47,342 bases of DNA from positions 1-47,342 of the forward strand of contig JAFWYF010000018.1 of NCBI GenBank assembly GCA_017522785.1. Direction: 5' to 3'. Positions 18,601 to 25,039 of this stretch are shown here, piece by piece. The stretch is from Bacteroidaceae bacterium. GTDB taxonomy: Bacteria > Bacteroidota > Bacteroidia > Bacteroidales > Bacteroidaceae. Made by a program: the position numbers and the translations under genes. The notes under the pieces are model-generated. The model made no database searches. It saw nothing but the letters and a program-made list of their open reading frames with translations, and was not told the origin of the DNA. Each line of letters starts with the position of its first letter. Position 1 is the stretch's first letter.

Positions 18601-18799
18601 TTAAAGGTTCACCACTCTTTTTGTCTACTACGACACCATCTACAACAACACCTTTTCCGTCTGTAGCCGTTTGAACGTTGGCAACATCATTATGCAAAGC
18701 AAATATGTTCTGCACAGGAATAATTGCCAAAATTATTGCAAACAGCAAACACAACGGAGTTCTTACAACATTTTTAACCATTAGTGCTATACTATTCAT
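15683..18799 (-). CDS. SusC/RagA family TonB-linked outer-membrane transporter
   Basis: This 1038-residue transporter has a signal sequence (about 1-34), a carboxypeptidase D regulatory-like domain at about 51-128 (GVVVDKKSGEPLIGASV, SFIGYSLLKF), and a TonB-box-like stretch near 135 (LNDVVVTGF). A plug follows with RGMSSFSNSGQQVNQP and the family signature VLKDASATALYGSKAANGVI at 245-264, then the beta-barrel. With its SusD partner it imports ligands across the outer membrane, powered by TonB. No glycoside hydrolase, ECF sigma/anti-sigma pair or SusR-like regulator is adjacent. The DUF4843/PKD-like partners match, from memory, the arrangement of B. thetaiotaomicron BT2261-2264, whose core SusCD was found with bound peptides. 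A peptide substrate is therefore plausible but unproved. Confidence 0.96.
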   Translation of the reverse strand: MNSIALMVKNVVRTPLCLLFAIILAIIPVQNIFALHNDVANVQTATDGKGVVVDGVVVDKKSGEPLIGASVAIWSNGKLLTGTSTDMTGAFKITSSVDKFEVQVSFIGYSLLKFNSSSRKLTNMRIELEEDAHTLNDVVVTGFVTKNKQTFTGSATQISGVELKQVSGTNLIGAIAALTPGMSMVQNTAQGSNPNHVPELVLRGMSSFSNSGQQVNQPTIILDGTEISMQELYDLDMNEIENITVLKDASATALYGSKAANGVIVITRKPIKESTVRVQYNFTGNLQFPKLDDYNVLNASEKLEYERLAGLYTAAEGALSSTTGLPLQYELDEIYNQRYKAIVAGQNSDWLSQPARVAFSHDHSLRVYGGASNIRYELTGRFGDTKGVMKDDYRKRYSLGFKIDYFVNKAFQISNRTTYTQIKTQDTPYGSFDQYVQMNPYERMYNADGTPNTNLAWNLNNPLYEAKLGSYSRDGSSNLTNSTDFRWDINKMFLVTGHFNLSSDIGWSDIFTSPKSLQFKDETDLSKKGQLTKADSRGLSYNGNVVATFNKMFKDESLISISSGWEINHANSRSATTQVIGFFNDNLSFIGNAAGYPTDRQPYGSQEEMSDVGLFVTGNFSFRNRYFADATWRMTGSSQFGENNRYGHFWSGGLGWNVANESFMESVRKHIDIFKVRASMGYTGKVSFSPFQAMTMYEYKNIYEYKNGIGAIPVTIGNVDLTWERTMNYNIGLDLSLFNRRLNLVVDAYIRNTTDLLLDKAKAPSTGVTTAKSNLGEMQNKGLEFQIDGYVFRTNDFYWRLATMAYLNRNKITKINSALEEINKENQENAYTTLTPLPQYAEGESVTALKLVRSAGIDPATGKEIYIKRNGERTFKYDPNDRVYIGDTEPRLTGSFSTNLYWKGFGLYAMFNYRLGAWVYNTTRVSKVEGSDPHYNADQRVFDNRWKQPGDVALYKNIADSSRPEQTDRFAEEENTLSLGSLNLSYEFDEKVCKKLKLRNLRAGINFTDILRFSTVKIERGTTYLYSEGCEFYLSLTL

Positions 18800-18875
18800 T
18801 TATCAAATAAAATTTATCTATTAATTCTTCAATTATTAAAACGAACATAGAATTGTTCTATTGCACAAGCGAGTG

Positions 18876-18893
18876 TTAAATACCGGTATTTAA
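18876..18893. promoter_or_regulatory. Palindrome in the susC leader
   Basis: TTAAATACCGGTATTTAA is a perfect 18-base palindrome, centred between 18884 and 18885. It lies 83 bases upstream of the SusC start and downstream of a good -7 element, that is, inside the predicted leader. It could be a dimeric repressor site or a small RNA hairpin; it has no T-run to make a terminator. Confidence 0.45.
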
Positions 18894-18946
18894 ACCCTTT
18901 TAAGAAACAAAAGACATTTTCTAAGTTGTTATTCGATATTTGGGTG

Positions 18947-18954
18947 CAAAAATA
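18947..18954 (-). promoter_or_regulatory. Predicted -7 element of the SusCD operon
   Basis: Read on the minus strand, the sequence is TATTTTTG, a full match to TAnnTTTG. No TTTG or TTG sits 19-21 bases upstream, which suggests a weak or activator-dependent promoter. The expected start near 18942 gives a leader of about 143 bases. Confidence 0.4.
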
Positions 18955-19010
18955 GTAAAATTATCGTATGTTATATAATATTATATAATAAAATATTATT
19001 TATATATAAG

Positions 19011-19040
19011 AAACGGGCCTCTTTGCAAAGAGGCCCGTTT
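19011..19040 (-). terminator. Terminator after the TlpA / triple-repeat protein operon
   Basis: This perfect 30-base palindrome, centred between 19025 and 19026, has a GC-rich arm (CGGGCCTCTTTG). It lies 29 bases after the stop of the minus-strand gene. The following minus-strand sequence is AT-rich but has no long unbroken T-run, so termination may be partial. Confidence 0.75.
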
Positions 19041-19069
19041 ACATGTATAAATAGAAAATTATAAATCTT

Positions 19070-20671
19070 TTACTTAACTATTACCTTTTTGCCATTTACA
19101 ATGTATATGCCGGGAGCAACAATCGATTCTACACGACGGCCACTAAGGTCATAAATACCTTTAACAACTGTAGTTTCTGCATCTGTCATTTCAACAGAAG
19201 TAGACTCCTGTTTTACTGCAGTCATATTACTGTAAAAAACAACAGGAGAAGAAGCCGATGTAGAGAAGTTGAAATTATGAATAAAGAATGGAGCAATAGT
19301 TATGGTTCCATCATCATTCAATGTAAATTTCAAAGGATTGGTTTTACTGGATTCATCTGTAACTTGCAGGAATGTTCCATCGTCATTCATTTTCAAGAAT
19401 GCACATTCATAATAACCATCAAGAGCCACATTTGCACTCTTGCCGTCTGTTGCCGGAGTTAACTCAAAACCTTGCGTTTCATTAATAGTATATGTATCAT
19501 AACCCATGAATTCTGTTACCATGTATATTCCAACTGTATCGAAATATTTTACCACAATCTCAAATTCACTTGGCCAAATTGTCGCAGATGTTCCATCGGC
19601 TGGAAGCACAAATTCACTCTTAACAAGATATGTTCCGGCCCAATCAAAAGTATCTGAACCATCACCACCATTCACAACCTTTTTCAAAGTTCCTGCTGAA
19701 TACCACTGTTTCATTGCAATATCATCAACAAGTTCTTTCTCATTTGTATCGGTATTTTCAACCCATCTTACTGTATCTGAGACAAAGGCAAAACCATTAG
19801 AGAGCGAAAGAGTATTTTCGTTGGCAAATGAGAAATTAATAGAATTTTTTGGGGTAGACCCATAGAGATAATTCAAGCGAATTGTATCTGACTCCGATTC
19901 ATAAACAACAGTATTATCGTATACCATTTTCAATATTACACCATCGAAAGTTGCGGGTAATGTAAAGTTATTAAAGCCATCAATAGAGAAGTTTGCATCG
20001 TATGCTTTATTATCACTACCTGTTTTCTCAAGTGAAACCGCAAACTTAGTAGGCACAAAAGAGTCTTTATCAGTACTATTGTCAGCACTACTTGCATTGA
20101 ACATCCAATCTCCACTCAAATCTACAATTTCCACTGTTTCAGCCTCAAGCAATGTCATTTTAACATTCTTAAAAGATGCAACAACAGTGGTATTCAGTGA
20201 ATTATATCCCTCTATCTCAACAACGGCAAAATCAGGAATAGATATTTCCTTTTTATCCGGGTCATAAGTAAAAGATAAAGATTCGTAACCCTCAGTCAAT
20301 TGTTTACCGTCTTGCCACACACGATATGGGTTATCTCCATTTGGATGTGTCATATAAATATTATTCCATAATTGCGGATTATTAGGATTTAAAGCAATAA
20401 TTTCGTTTGTAGACTCGCGGAGGGAATTTAAGTTCATGAACTTGGAAGAACCGGCAAAGCCCACAATTCTTGCGTCATATGGTTTCCCTTTTTCTATTAC
20501 AACATTGCAATCTCCAGACAACTCATCGCGATATTTTTCACCGGCTTCTGTAATCACCAAATCGGCTGTAAATTTATACTCGCCATAAAGATTTGCCCAA
20601 CTTAATTGCGCCTTAGCAGGAACAATCAGCAGCAACGATAGAGTAATAAATAATAAAGTAATCTTTTTCAT
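19070..20671 (-). CDS. Secreted protein with three lipocalin-like repeats and a T9SS-type tail
   Basis: I do not recognise this 533-residue protein by family. It has a signal peptide (1-21, ending PAKAQ) and three tandem repeats at about 28-175, 184-330 and 344-487. Each repeat opens with a G-x-Y/W start (LYGEYKFTAD, LSGDWMFNAS, WAGTYLVKSE). Each later has a beta-rich line of the type FTYDPDKKEISIPDFAVV, FSFANENTLSLSNGFAFV and FTLNDDGTITIAPFFIHN. The pattern suggests three lipocalin- or fatty-acid-binding-like barrels (inference). The C-terminus GIYDLSGRRVESIVAPGIYI then NGKKVIVK is a short T9SS type A-like tail, so export to the surface is likely. It lies 26 bases after the TlpA-like gene, probably in one transcript. 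Confidence 0.8.
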   Translation of the reverse strand: MKKITLLFITLSLLLIVPAKAQLSWANLYGEYKFTADLVITEAGEKYRDELSGDCNVVIEKGKPYDARIVGFAGSSKFMNLNSLRESTNEIIALNPNNPQLWNNIYMTHPNGDNPYRVWQDGKQLTEGYESLSFTYDPDKKEISIPDFAVVEIEGYNSLNTTVVASFKNVKMTLLEAETVEIVDLSGDWMFNASSADNSTDKDSFVPTKFAVSLEKTGSDNKAYDANFSIDGFNNFTLPATFDGVILKMVYDNTVVYESESDTIRLNYLYGSTPKNSINFSFANENTLSLSNGFAFVSDTVRWVENTDTNEKELVDDIAMKQWYSAGTLKKVVNGGDGSDTFDWAGTYLVKSEFVLPADGTSATIWPSEFEIVVKYFDTVGIYMVTEFMGYDTYTINETQGFELTPATDGKSANVALDGYYECAFLKMNDDGTFLQVTDESSKTNPLKFTLNDDGTITIAPFFIHNFNFSTSASSPVVFYSNMTAVKQESTSVEMTDAETTVVKGIYDLSGRRVESIVAPGIYIVNGKKVIVK

Positions 20672-20697
20672 AAATAAATTATTAACTGTTTATATTC

Positions 20698-22023
20698 TTA
20701 TTTTAAGCGTTCCAATAGTTCTTTCAGTGGTTCTCCGGCACTGGGGCGAGGAGCATTATGCATATACAAGCGTCCTTCTTTGTCATAAATAGCAAAGAAA
20801 GGTATTCCACGTACATTCAAAGCTTGTCCAATTGCATTTTCTGTATCAATAAGTTGATGTCCATGCATGTCAAATGTTGTTATAGCCTTTTTCCACGCAT
20901 CCTCTTTGCTATCTACCGATATTGAGACAAATACAACATTTTCGTTTTGCAATTCCTTTTCTAGCTTTTGCAGACTTGGGATTTCTCGTTTACATGGACC
21001 ACACCACGAAGCCCACATATCTATATAGACATATTTTCCTTTAAATGTCGAAAAATCGACTGTATTACCATTTGCATCACGCAACACCACACTTTCGGGG
21101 AAAGGTGCTCCTTTAATTGTAGAACGACGCTTCTCATACTCTTTGAGTATAGTTTCATCTACATCATATTTCTCGGTAACAACTCTCAGTTGCTCCAACC
21201 CACCTTCAAAGTCTTCGTTATAATCGTGTTTAGAGATAAACGAATTTAATAGTACTTTTCCGACAGCCTGACGAACATTTGTATTGGTATAATTGCCATA
21301 CAATGCTTCGAATTTTTCTATAAGCGAGGCTTTACGTGGCAATGCAGAGAGGATTGTCGTAACAGAAGTTGGAAAGAACATAGCCATATCGCTATCGAGA
21401 AACGATTGCGATGAAGAGAACAGAGGAGCCTTAGGCATAGGTTTATCGGCACGTCTCAATTGTCCGGATATTACATTTTCCACATTTTGCGCAACTGAGT
21501 ATGACCAGATATTAATAAATTCTTGTACCTCTTTGCTACAGCCTTTGCCGGAGATATTTTTGGCTTTATCAAAGCACATGTTCACATATTCCGATAATTT
21601 AGTACTATCTACATCGTTGTTACTCCAAATATCACGATTAACATTTAGTTCCAGCATCGCATATTCCGACAAAGCGCTATTATCGGTATCGAAGTTTGCC
21701 GTTAAGTGCTTTTCTTCTTTTTTTAGCTCAATATTCGCCACGTCGCCACCCGGCAAATAGAGATATAAGAACATTTGAATATTATCTTTTACACCGGTCA
21801 ATTGATAAAAGCCCGATTGTGATTCAATGGTTTCACCTGCATATAAAGCGCCATCGAAAGATAGTTCACGAATGGCATCGCTACTTTTTTCCAATGGGCG
21901 TATATATATCTTTAAGTCGGCAACGCTCTCTGGAATTAATTTAATTTTAACCTCTTTGCCACTCACAGAAAGAGTTATGACAAAAAGAGACAATAGCATT
22001 GTTGAAAAGATTTTCTTTATCAT
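20698..22023 (-). CDS. TlpA/ResA-like thioredoxin-fold protein
   Basis: This 441-residue periplasmic or membrane-attached protein has an N-terminal signal (KIFSTMLLSLFVITLSVSG), an uncharacterised N-terminal region, and a thioredoxin-like TlpA domain at about 305-441. The redox motif WCGPC is at 340-344 (Cys341, Cys344), preceded by YVYIDMWAS. The cis-proline loop is RGIPF near Pro408. Such proteins reduce or rearrange disulfides outside the cytoplasm. The neighbouring secreted protein is cysteine-poor (one Cys in mature repeat 1 and one in repeat 3), so it is not an obvious multi-disulfide client. A good promoter precedes the gene, giving a leader of about 24 bases. Confidence 0.92.
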   Translation of the reverse strand: MIKKIFSTMLLSLFVITLSVSGKEVKIKLIPESVADLKIYIRPLEKSSDAIRELSFDGALYAGETIESQSGFYQLTGVKDNIQMFLYLYLPGGDVANIELKKEEKHLTANFDTDNSALSEYAMLELNVNRDIWSNNDVDSTKLSEYVNMCFDKAKNISGKGCSKEVQEFINIWSYSVAQNVENVISGQLRRADKPMPKAPLFSSSQSFLDSDMAMFFPTSVTTILSALPRKASLIEKFEALYGNYTNTNVRQAVGKVLLNSFISKHDYNEDFEGGLEQLRVVTEKYDVDETILKEYEKRRSTIKGAPFPESVVLRDANGNTVDFSTFKGKYVYIDMWASWCGPCKREIPSLQKLEKELQNENVVFVSISVDSKEDAWKKAITTFDMHGHQLIDTENAIGQALNVRGIPFFAIYDKEGRLYMHNAPRPSAGEPLKELLERLK

Positions 22024-22052
22024 AGTAGATTATTTATTCAAAAATTTGCTTG

Positions 22053-22084
22053 CAAAAATATACAAAATGATGCATTTTGGCAAC
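22053..22084 (-). promoter_or_regulatory. Predicted promoter of the TlpA operon
   Basis: On the minus strand GTTG (22084-22081) is followed after 20 bases by TATTTTTG (22060-22053), a full match to the Bacteroidota -7 consensus. The predicted start is near 22048. Confidence 0.6.
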
Positions 22085-22238
22085 ACAATCTCAATTATTT
22101 ATATTTCTGTAACAGTAGAATTTATATATCGGCCACTTTAGAAATAGAATTTAATTTTAATAATAGTTCAAGGCACACAGAGCCTGCATTTGTTCTATTA
22201 TAAACTTTTTTTAAACTAAGCGATACAAGAATACGTAT

Positions 22239-22272
22239 AAAAAAAAGAACGAGAGCATTCATTGCTCTCGTT
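22239..22272 (-). terminator. Terminator of the initiator tRNA gene
   Basis: Read on the minus strand, a 10-base stem (AACGAGAGCA with TGCTCTCGTT) and a 5-base loop are followed, after one C, by a run of eight T. It begins 4 bases after the tRNA 3' end. Confidence 0.92.
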
Positions 22273-22275
22273 TAG

Positions 22276-22347
22276 TAGCGGGGGAAGGGATCGAACCTCC
22301 GGCCTTTGGGTTATGAGCCCAACGAGCTACCACTGCTCCACCCCGCG
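22276..22347 (-). tRNA. Initiator tRNA-fMet (anticodon CAU)
   Basis: On the minus strand 72 bases fold into a full cloverleaf: acceptor 5' CGCGGGG, D-arm GAGC/GCTC, anticodon arm TTGGG-CTCATAA-CCCAA, T-arm GGAGG-TTCGATC-CCTTC and discriminator A. Two features mark it as the initiator and not elongator Met or Ile2: the first acceptor position is unpaired (C1 opposite T72), and the anticodon stem ends in three consecutive G:C pairs. The 3' CCA is not encoded. It is a single gene between the TlpA operon and the TetR gene, with its own terminator. Confidence 0.95.
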
Positions 22348-22469
22348 ATGCGGTTTTAAAAACTGATGCAAAGGTAAGGCGTTTTTTTCAAAGTTCCAAA
22401 TATTTCGTAAACAAATTACGAATAATTTAATAATAGGGGATGAAATTTTTCTTTTTTTAGCATCACAAA

Positions 22470-22501
22470 ATTGCACATGTGTGCAAAAAGAAATACCTTT
22501 G
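22470..22501 (+). promoter_or_regulatory. Predicted promoter of the TetR gene with embedded operator
   Basis: TTG at 22471-22473 and TACCTTTG at 22494-22501 are separated by 20 bases, a full -7 match. The inverted repeat TTGCACA-tg-TGTGCAA at 22471-22486 covers the -33 element and most of the spacer, so a bound repressor would block RNA polymerase. The predicted start is near 22506 and the leader to ATG 22529 is about 23 bases. Confidence 0.65.
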
Positions 22502-22528
22502 CATGCAAATTTACATGACAATATAATT

Positions 22529-23119
22529 ATGTCTACCACAGATACGAGAGAGCAAATCATAAAGGTTGCACAAAAACTATTTGCGCAAAAAGGTATAGAA
22601 AATATCACTATGAGCGACATTGCAACAGAAGCAAACAGAAGTCGTCGCACTGTCTACACCTATTTCCAAAGCAAAGAGGAATTACTACAGGCGTCAATAG
22701 AAATGGAAGTGATGAAAATTTCATCGGCAATAGCAAAGGTTGCCACATCGAAACTTTCTCCCGACAAAAAGATTGTGAAACTCATTTTTGTACGACTTAG
22801 CTATACTCGCAACGTTGTTAAGCGCAACAGTGGTATTAGTTCGGAGTATTTCAATAACATGTGGATTATAGACCACATTCGCAAAACCTTTGATGTAAGA
22901 GAAATTGCTCTGTTTCGCACAATAATAACAGATGGAGTACACCAAGGAATTTTCAAGGTAGACAGCCCCGATTTAGCAGCGCGATTTCTCCATTTTTGCA
23001 TTAAAGGTATTGAAATACCATATATAAATGGCATTGTAAGCAAGAACAAAGATGATAAATTTGTTCAGAATTTCACAGAGAAAGTAATACTTAATGCTTT
23101 GGGCGCAAAAACCGAATAA
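22529..23119 (+). CDS. TetR/AcrR family transcriptional regulator
   Basis: This one-component repressor-type regulator has about 196 residues. The N-terminal TetR DNA-binding domain covers about 5-60, with the helix-turn-helix at about 27-46 (MSDIATEANRSRRTVYTYF) followed by QSKEELLQAS, a textbook TetR_N pattern. The C-terminal ligand domain is not recognisable. The longer frame from 22481 would start upstream of the predicted transcription start, so ATG 22529 is chosen. A near-perfect operator-like inverted repeat in its own promoter suggests autoregulation. The RluA gene begins 2 bases after its stop codon, and no efflux pump is adjacent, so its regulon is not obvious from the context. Confidence 0.93.
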   Translation: MSTTDTREQIIKVAQKLFAQKGIENITMSDIATEANRSRRTVYTYFQSKEELLQASIEMEVMKISSAIAKVATSKLSPDKKIVKLIFVRLSYTRNVVKRNSGISSEYFNNMWIIDHIRKTFDVREIALFRTIITDGVHQGIFKVDSPDLAARFLHFCIKGIEIPYINGIVSKNKDDKFVQNFTEKVILNALGAKTE

Positions 23120-23121
23120 TC

Positions 23122-23799
23122 ATGAATGTTCTTTACGAAGACAACCACATAATTATCATAAACAAACGTGCCGGTGAGATTGTACAAGGAGACAAAACCG
23201 GAGACCCATCACTCTGCGACACATTAAAGCAATTTCTGAAAGAGAAGTATAACAAACCCGGAAATGTATTTGTGGGTTTGCCACACCGTTTAGACCGTCC
23301 GGTAAGTGGCATTGTGGTTTTTGCAAAAACCAGCAAAGCACTTGAGAGGTTAAACGAGATGTTCCGAACAAGTTCGGTTAAGAAAATTTATTGGGCGATA
23401 ACAAAAAACAGACCACCCAAAGAGGAGGATGAATTAATCCATTGGATTCTGCGCAACGAAAAGATGAACAAGAGTTTTGCTCATGCAAAGGAGGTAAAAG
23501 GTAGCAAACAGGCCTTGCTACACTATCGCCACATAGCCTCATCGCAGAACTACAACCTTGTCGAAGTTGAGTTAAAGACAGGACGACACCACCAGATAAG
23601 ATGCCAATTATCTGCTATTGGATGCCCTATAAAAGGAGATTTAAAGTATGGAGCAAAACGCTCCAACCCCGATGGTAGTATATCACTACATGCCAGACAA
23701 ATAGAATTCATTCACCCTGTGTCGAAACAGCCCATTACAGTTGTTGCGCCAGTACCAACGGACAGCCTATGGCGCAGTTTCGAGGATAGCGCAAAATAG
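23122..23799 (+). CDS. RluA family pseudouridine synthase
   Basis: This enzyme isomerises uridine to pseudouridine in rRNA or tRNA in the cytoplasm. The protein has 225 residues. It has the RluA signature HRLDRPVSG at 55-63 with the catalytic Asp58, then VVFAKTSKALERLNEMFR, and later LKTGRHHQIRCQLSAIGCPI with the conserved RHHQIR element and GDLKYG. There is no N-terminal S4 domain, so it is the short form, with target rRNA or tRNA position undetermined. It starts 2 bases after the TetR stop and is almost certainly co-transcribed with it. Its stop codon is one base from the stop of the convergent peptidase gene. Confidence 0.95.
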   Translation: MNVLYEDNHIIIINKRAGEIVQGDKTGDPSLCDTLKQFLKEKYNKPGNVFVGLPHRLDRPVSGIVVFAKTSKALERLNEMFRTSSVKKIYWAITKNRPPKEEDELIHWILRNEKMNKSFAHAKEVKGSKQALLHYRHIASSQNYNLVEVELKTGRHHQIRCQLSAIGCPIKGDLKYGAKRSNPDGSISLHARQIEFIHPVSKQPITVVAPVPTDSLWRSFEDSAK

Positions 23800-23812
23800 C
23801 CTATCCCTTTTT
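23784..23812 (+). terminator. Candidate terminator overlapping two convergent stop codons
   Basis: GGATAG (23784-23789) can pair with CTATCC (23801-23806) across an 11-base loop, followed by CTTTTT. The hairpin contains both stop codons. The stem is only 6 base pairs, so it is a weak candidate. Confidence 0.4.
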
Positions 23813-25039
23813 CATATAATAGAGAACGTTGCTATTTCCTTTACGAAACAGTTCTTTTGCCGTCGAGCGTACTTGTTCGGCTGTAACTGCACGATACTCG
23901 GCCACTTCATTAAAAAGGGTTTCTGCCTTTGAGCGCCATTCTGCTACTGCTATATTGTTACAAAGATTTTCTCCACTTAAGTTTCGAAACGTATGTTCCG
24001 ATTCAAAGCGGTTACGCACTTTGTTAAGTTCTTTATCAGGAACAAGCTCTGTTTGCAAAAGGGTCAGTTCCTGCCATATTGCCTCTTCTGCCTGTTTCAT
24101 GGAGACACCGGGAGCAACACGAGAATATATCCAGAAAAGTCCGGGGTCGTCGCATCCCGAAATGAAAGCATCTATTTTGGTAAATAGATGTCTCTTTTTT
24201 ACAAGGCGATAAAGTAAACGCCCGGAGTATCCATTGGAAAGGATATCCGATATCACATCGCAAGGGAAGTAATCGGAATGGGCACGTGCGCCCATGTGGA
24301 ATGCCATGTACAATGCGTTTTCAGGGACATTACGATAGACGGTTCTGCGTCGTTGGCGTCGCTGTCTTGGATCTTGGGGCAACGGTTGTTTTTTAACACC
24401 CTTTGCAGGTATGGTGCCAAACCATTTCTCGCTCCACTGCACAACCTGTTCAAAAGAGATATTACCCACTACAGAAAGCACAGCATTGTCGGGAGCATAA
24501 TATTGCGAATAGAATTCGCGCAACACTTCGACAGAAACATCTGCTATGTGCGATAACTTGCGTCCAATAGTAGACCAACGATAGGGGTGCTTTTTATAGG
24601 CCAATGCACGTAGCAACATACTTACATCGCCATAAGGACGATTCAGATGCTCTTGCTTGAACTCCTCCATAACAACCCGACGCTGAACATGTACACTTTC
24701 TTCCGTTAGTTCTATGTTCTGCATACGGTCGCTTTCGAGCCAAAAAGCAAGTTCTGCGTTTTGTTTGGGGAGCGATATATAGTAATTGGTAATATCGTTG
24801 TTTGTGTAAGCATTATTTTCGCCACCGGCACTCTCCAAAGGCTCGTCGAAAGAGGGAACAGCCGGAGTACCTTCGAACATAAGATGTTCAAAAAGGTGCG
24901 CTATGCCTGTATATTCACTACTCTCGTTACGTGCCCCCACCCCGTATAGCAGATTAACATAGACCATCTGCGAGGTTTCGTCGAGAATATGCACTATGCG
25001 CAAGCCATTATTCAGCCTGTATCGGTTTACCGTTTTCAT
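23801..25039 (-). CDS. M16 family zinc peptidase
   Basis: This protein of 412 residues is an M16B-type zinc metallopeptidase (pitrilysin/processing-peptidase family). The inverted zinc motif HLFEH covers residues 48-52 (His48, Glu51 catalytic, His52), and the third ligand is a glutamate near 125-126 in RRVVMEEFKQE. It has the family N-terminus LNNGLRIVHI. The second, inactive-type half domain is present from about 175 onward (YAPDNAVLSVVGNISF). No signal peptide is visible, so cytoplasmic location is likely. The start ATG lies 32 bases inside the upstream cyclophilin gene, so the two are probably co-transcribed and translationally coupled. Confidence 0.93.
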   Translation of the reverse strand: MKTVNRYRLNNGLRIVHILDETSQMVYVNLLYGVGARNESSEYTGIAHLFEHLMFEGTPAVPSFDEPLESAGGENNAYTNNDITNYYISLPKQNAELAFWLESDRMQNIELTEESVHVQRRVVMEEFKQEHLNRPYGDVSMLLRALAYKKHPYRWSTIGRKLSHIADVSVEVLREFYSQYYAPDNAVLSVVGNISFEQVVQWSEKWFGTIPAKGVKKQPLPQDPRQRRQRRRTVYRNVPENALYMAFHMGARAHSDYFPCDVISDILSNGYSGRLLYRLVKKRHLFTKIDAFISGCDDPGLFWIYSRVAPGVSMKQAEEAIWQELTLLQTELVPDKELNKVRNRFESEHTFRNLSGENLCNNIAVAEWRSKAETLFNEVAEYRAVTAEQVRSTAKELFRKGNSNVLYYMKKG

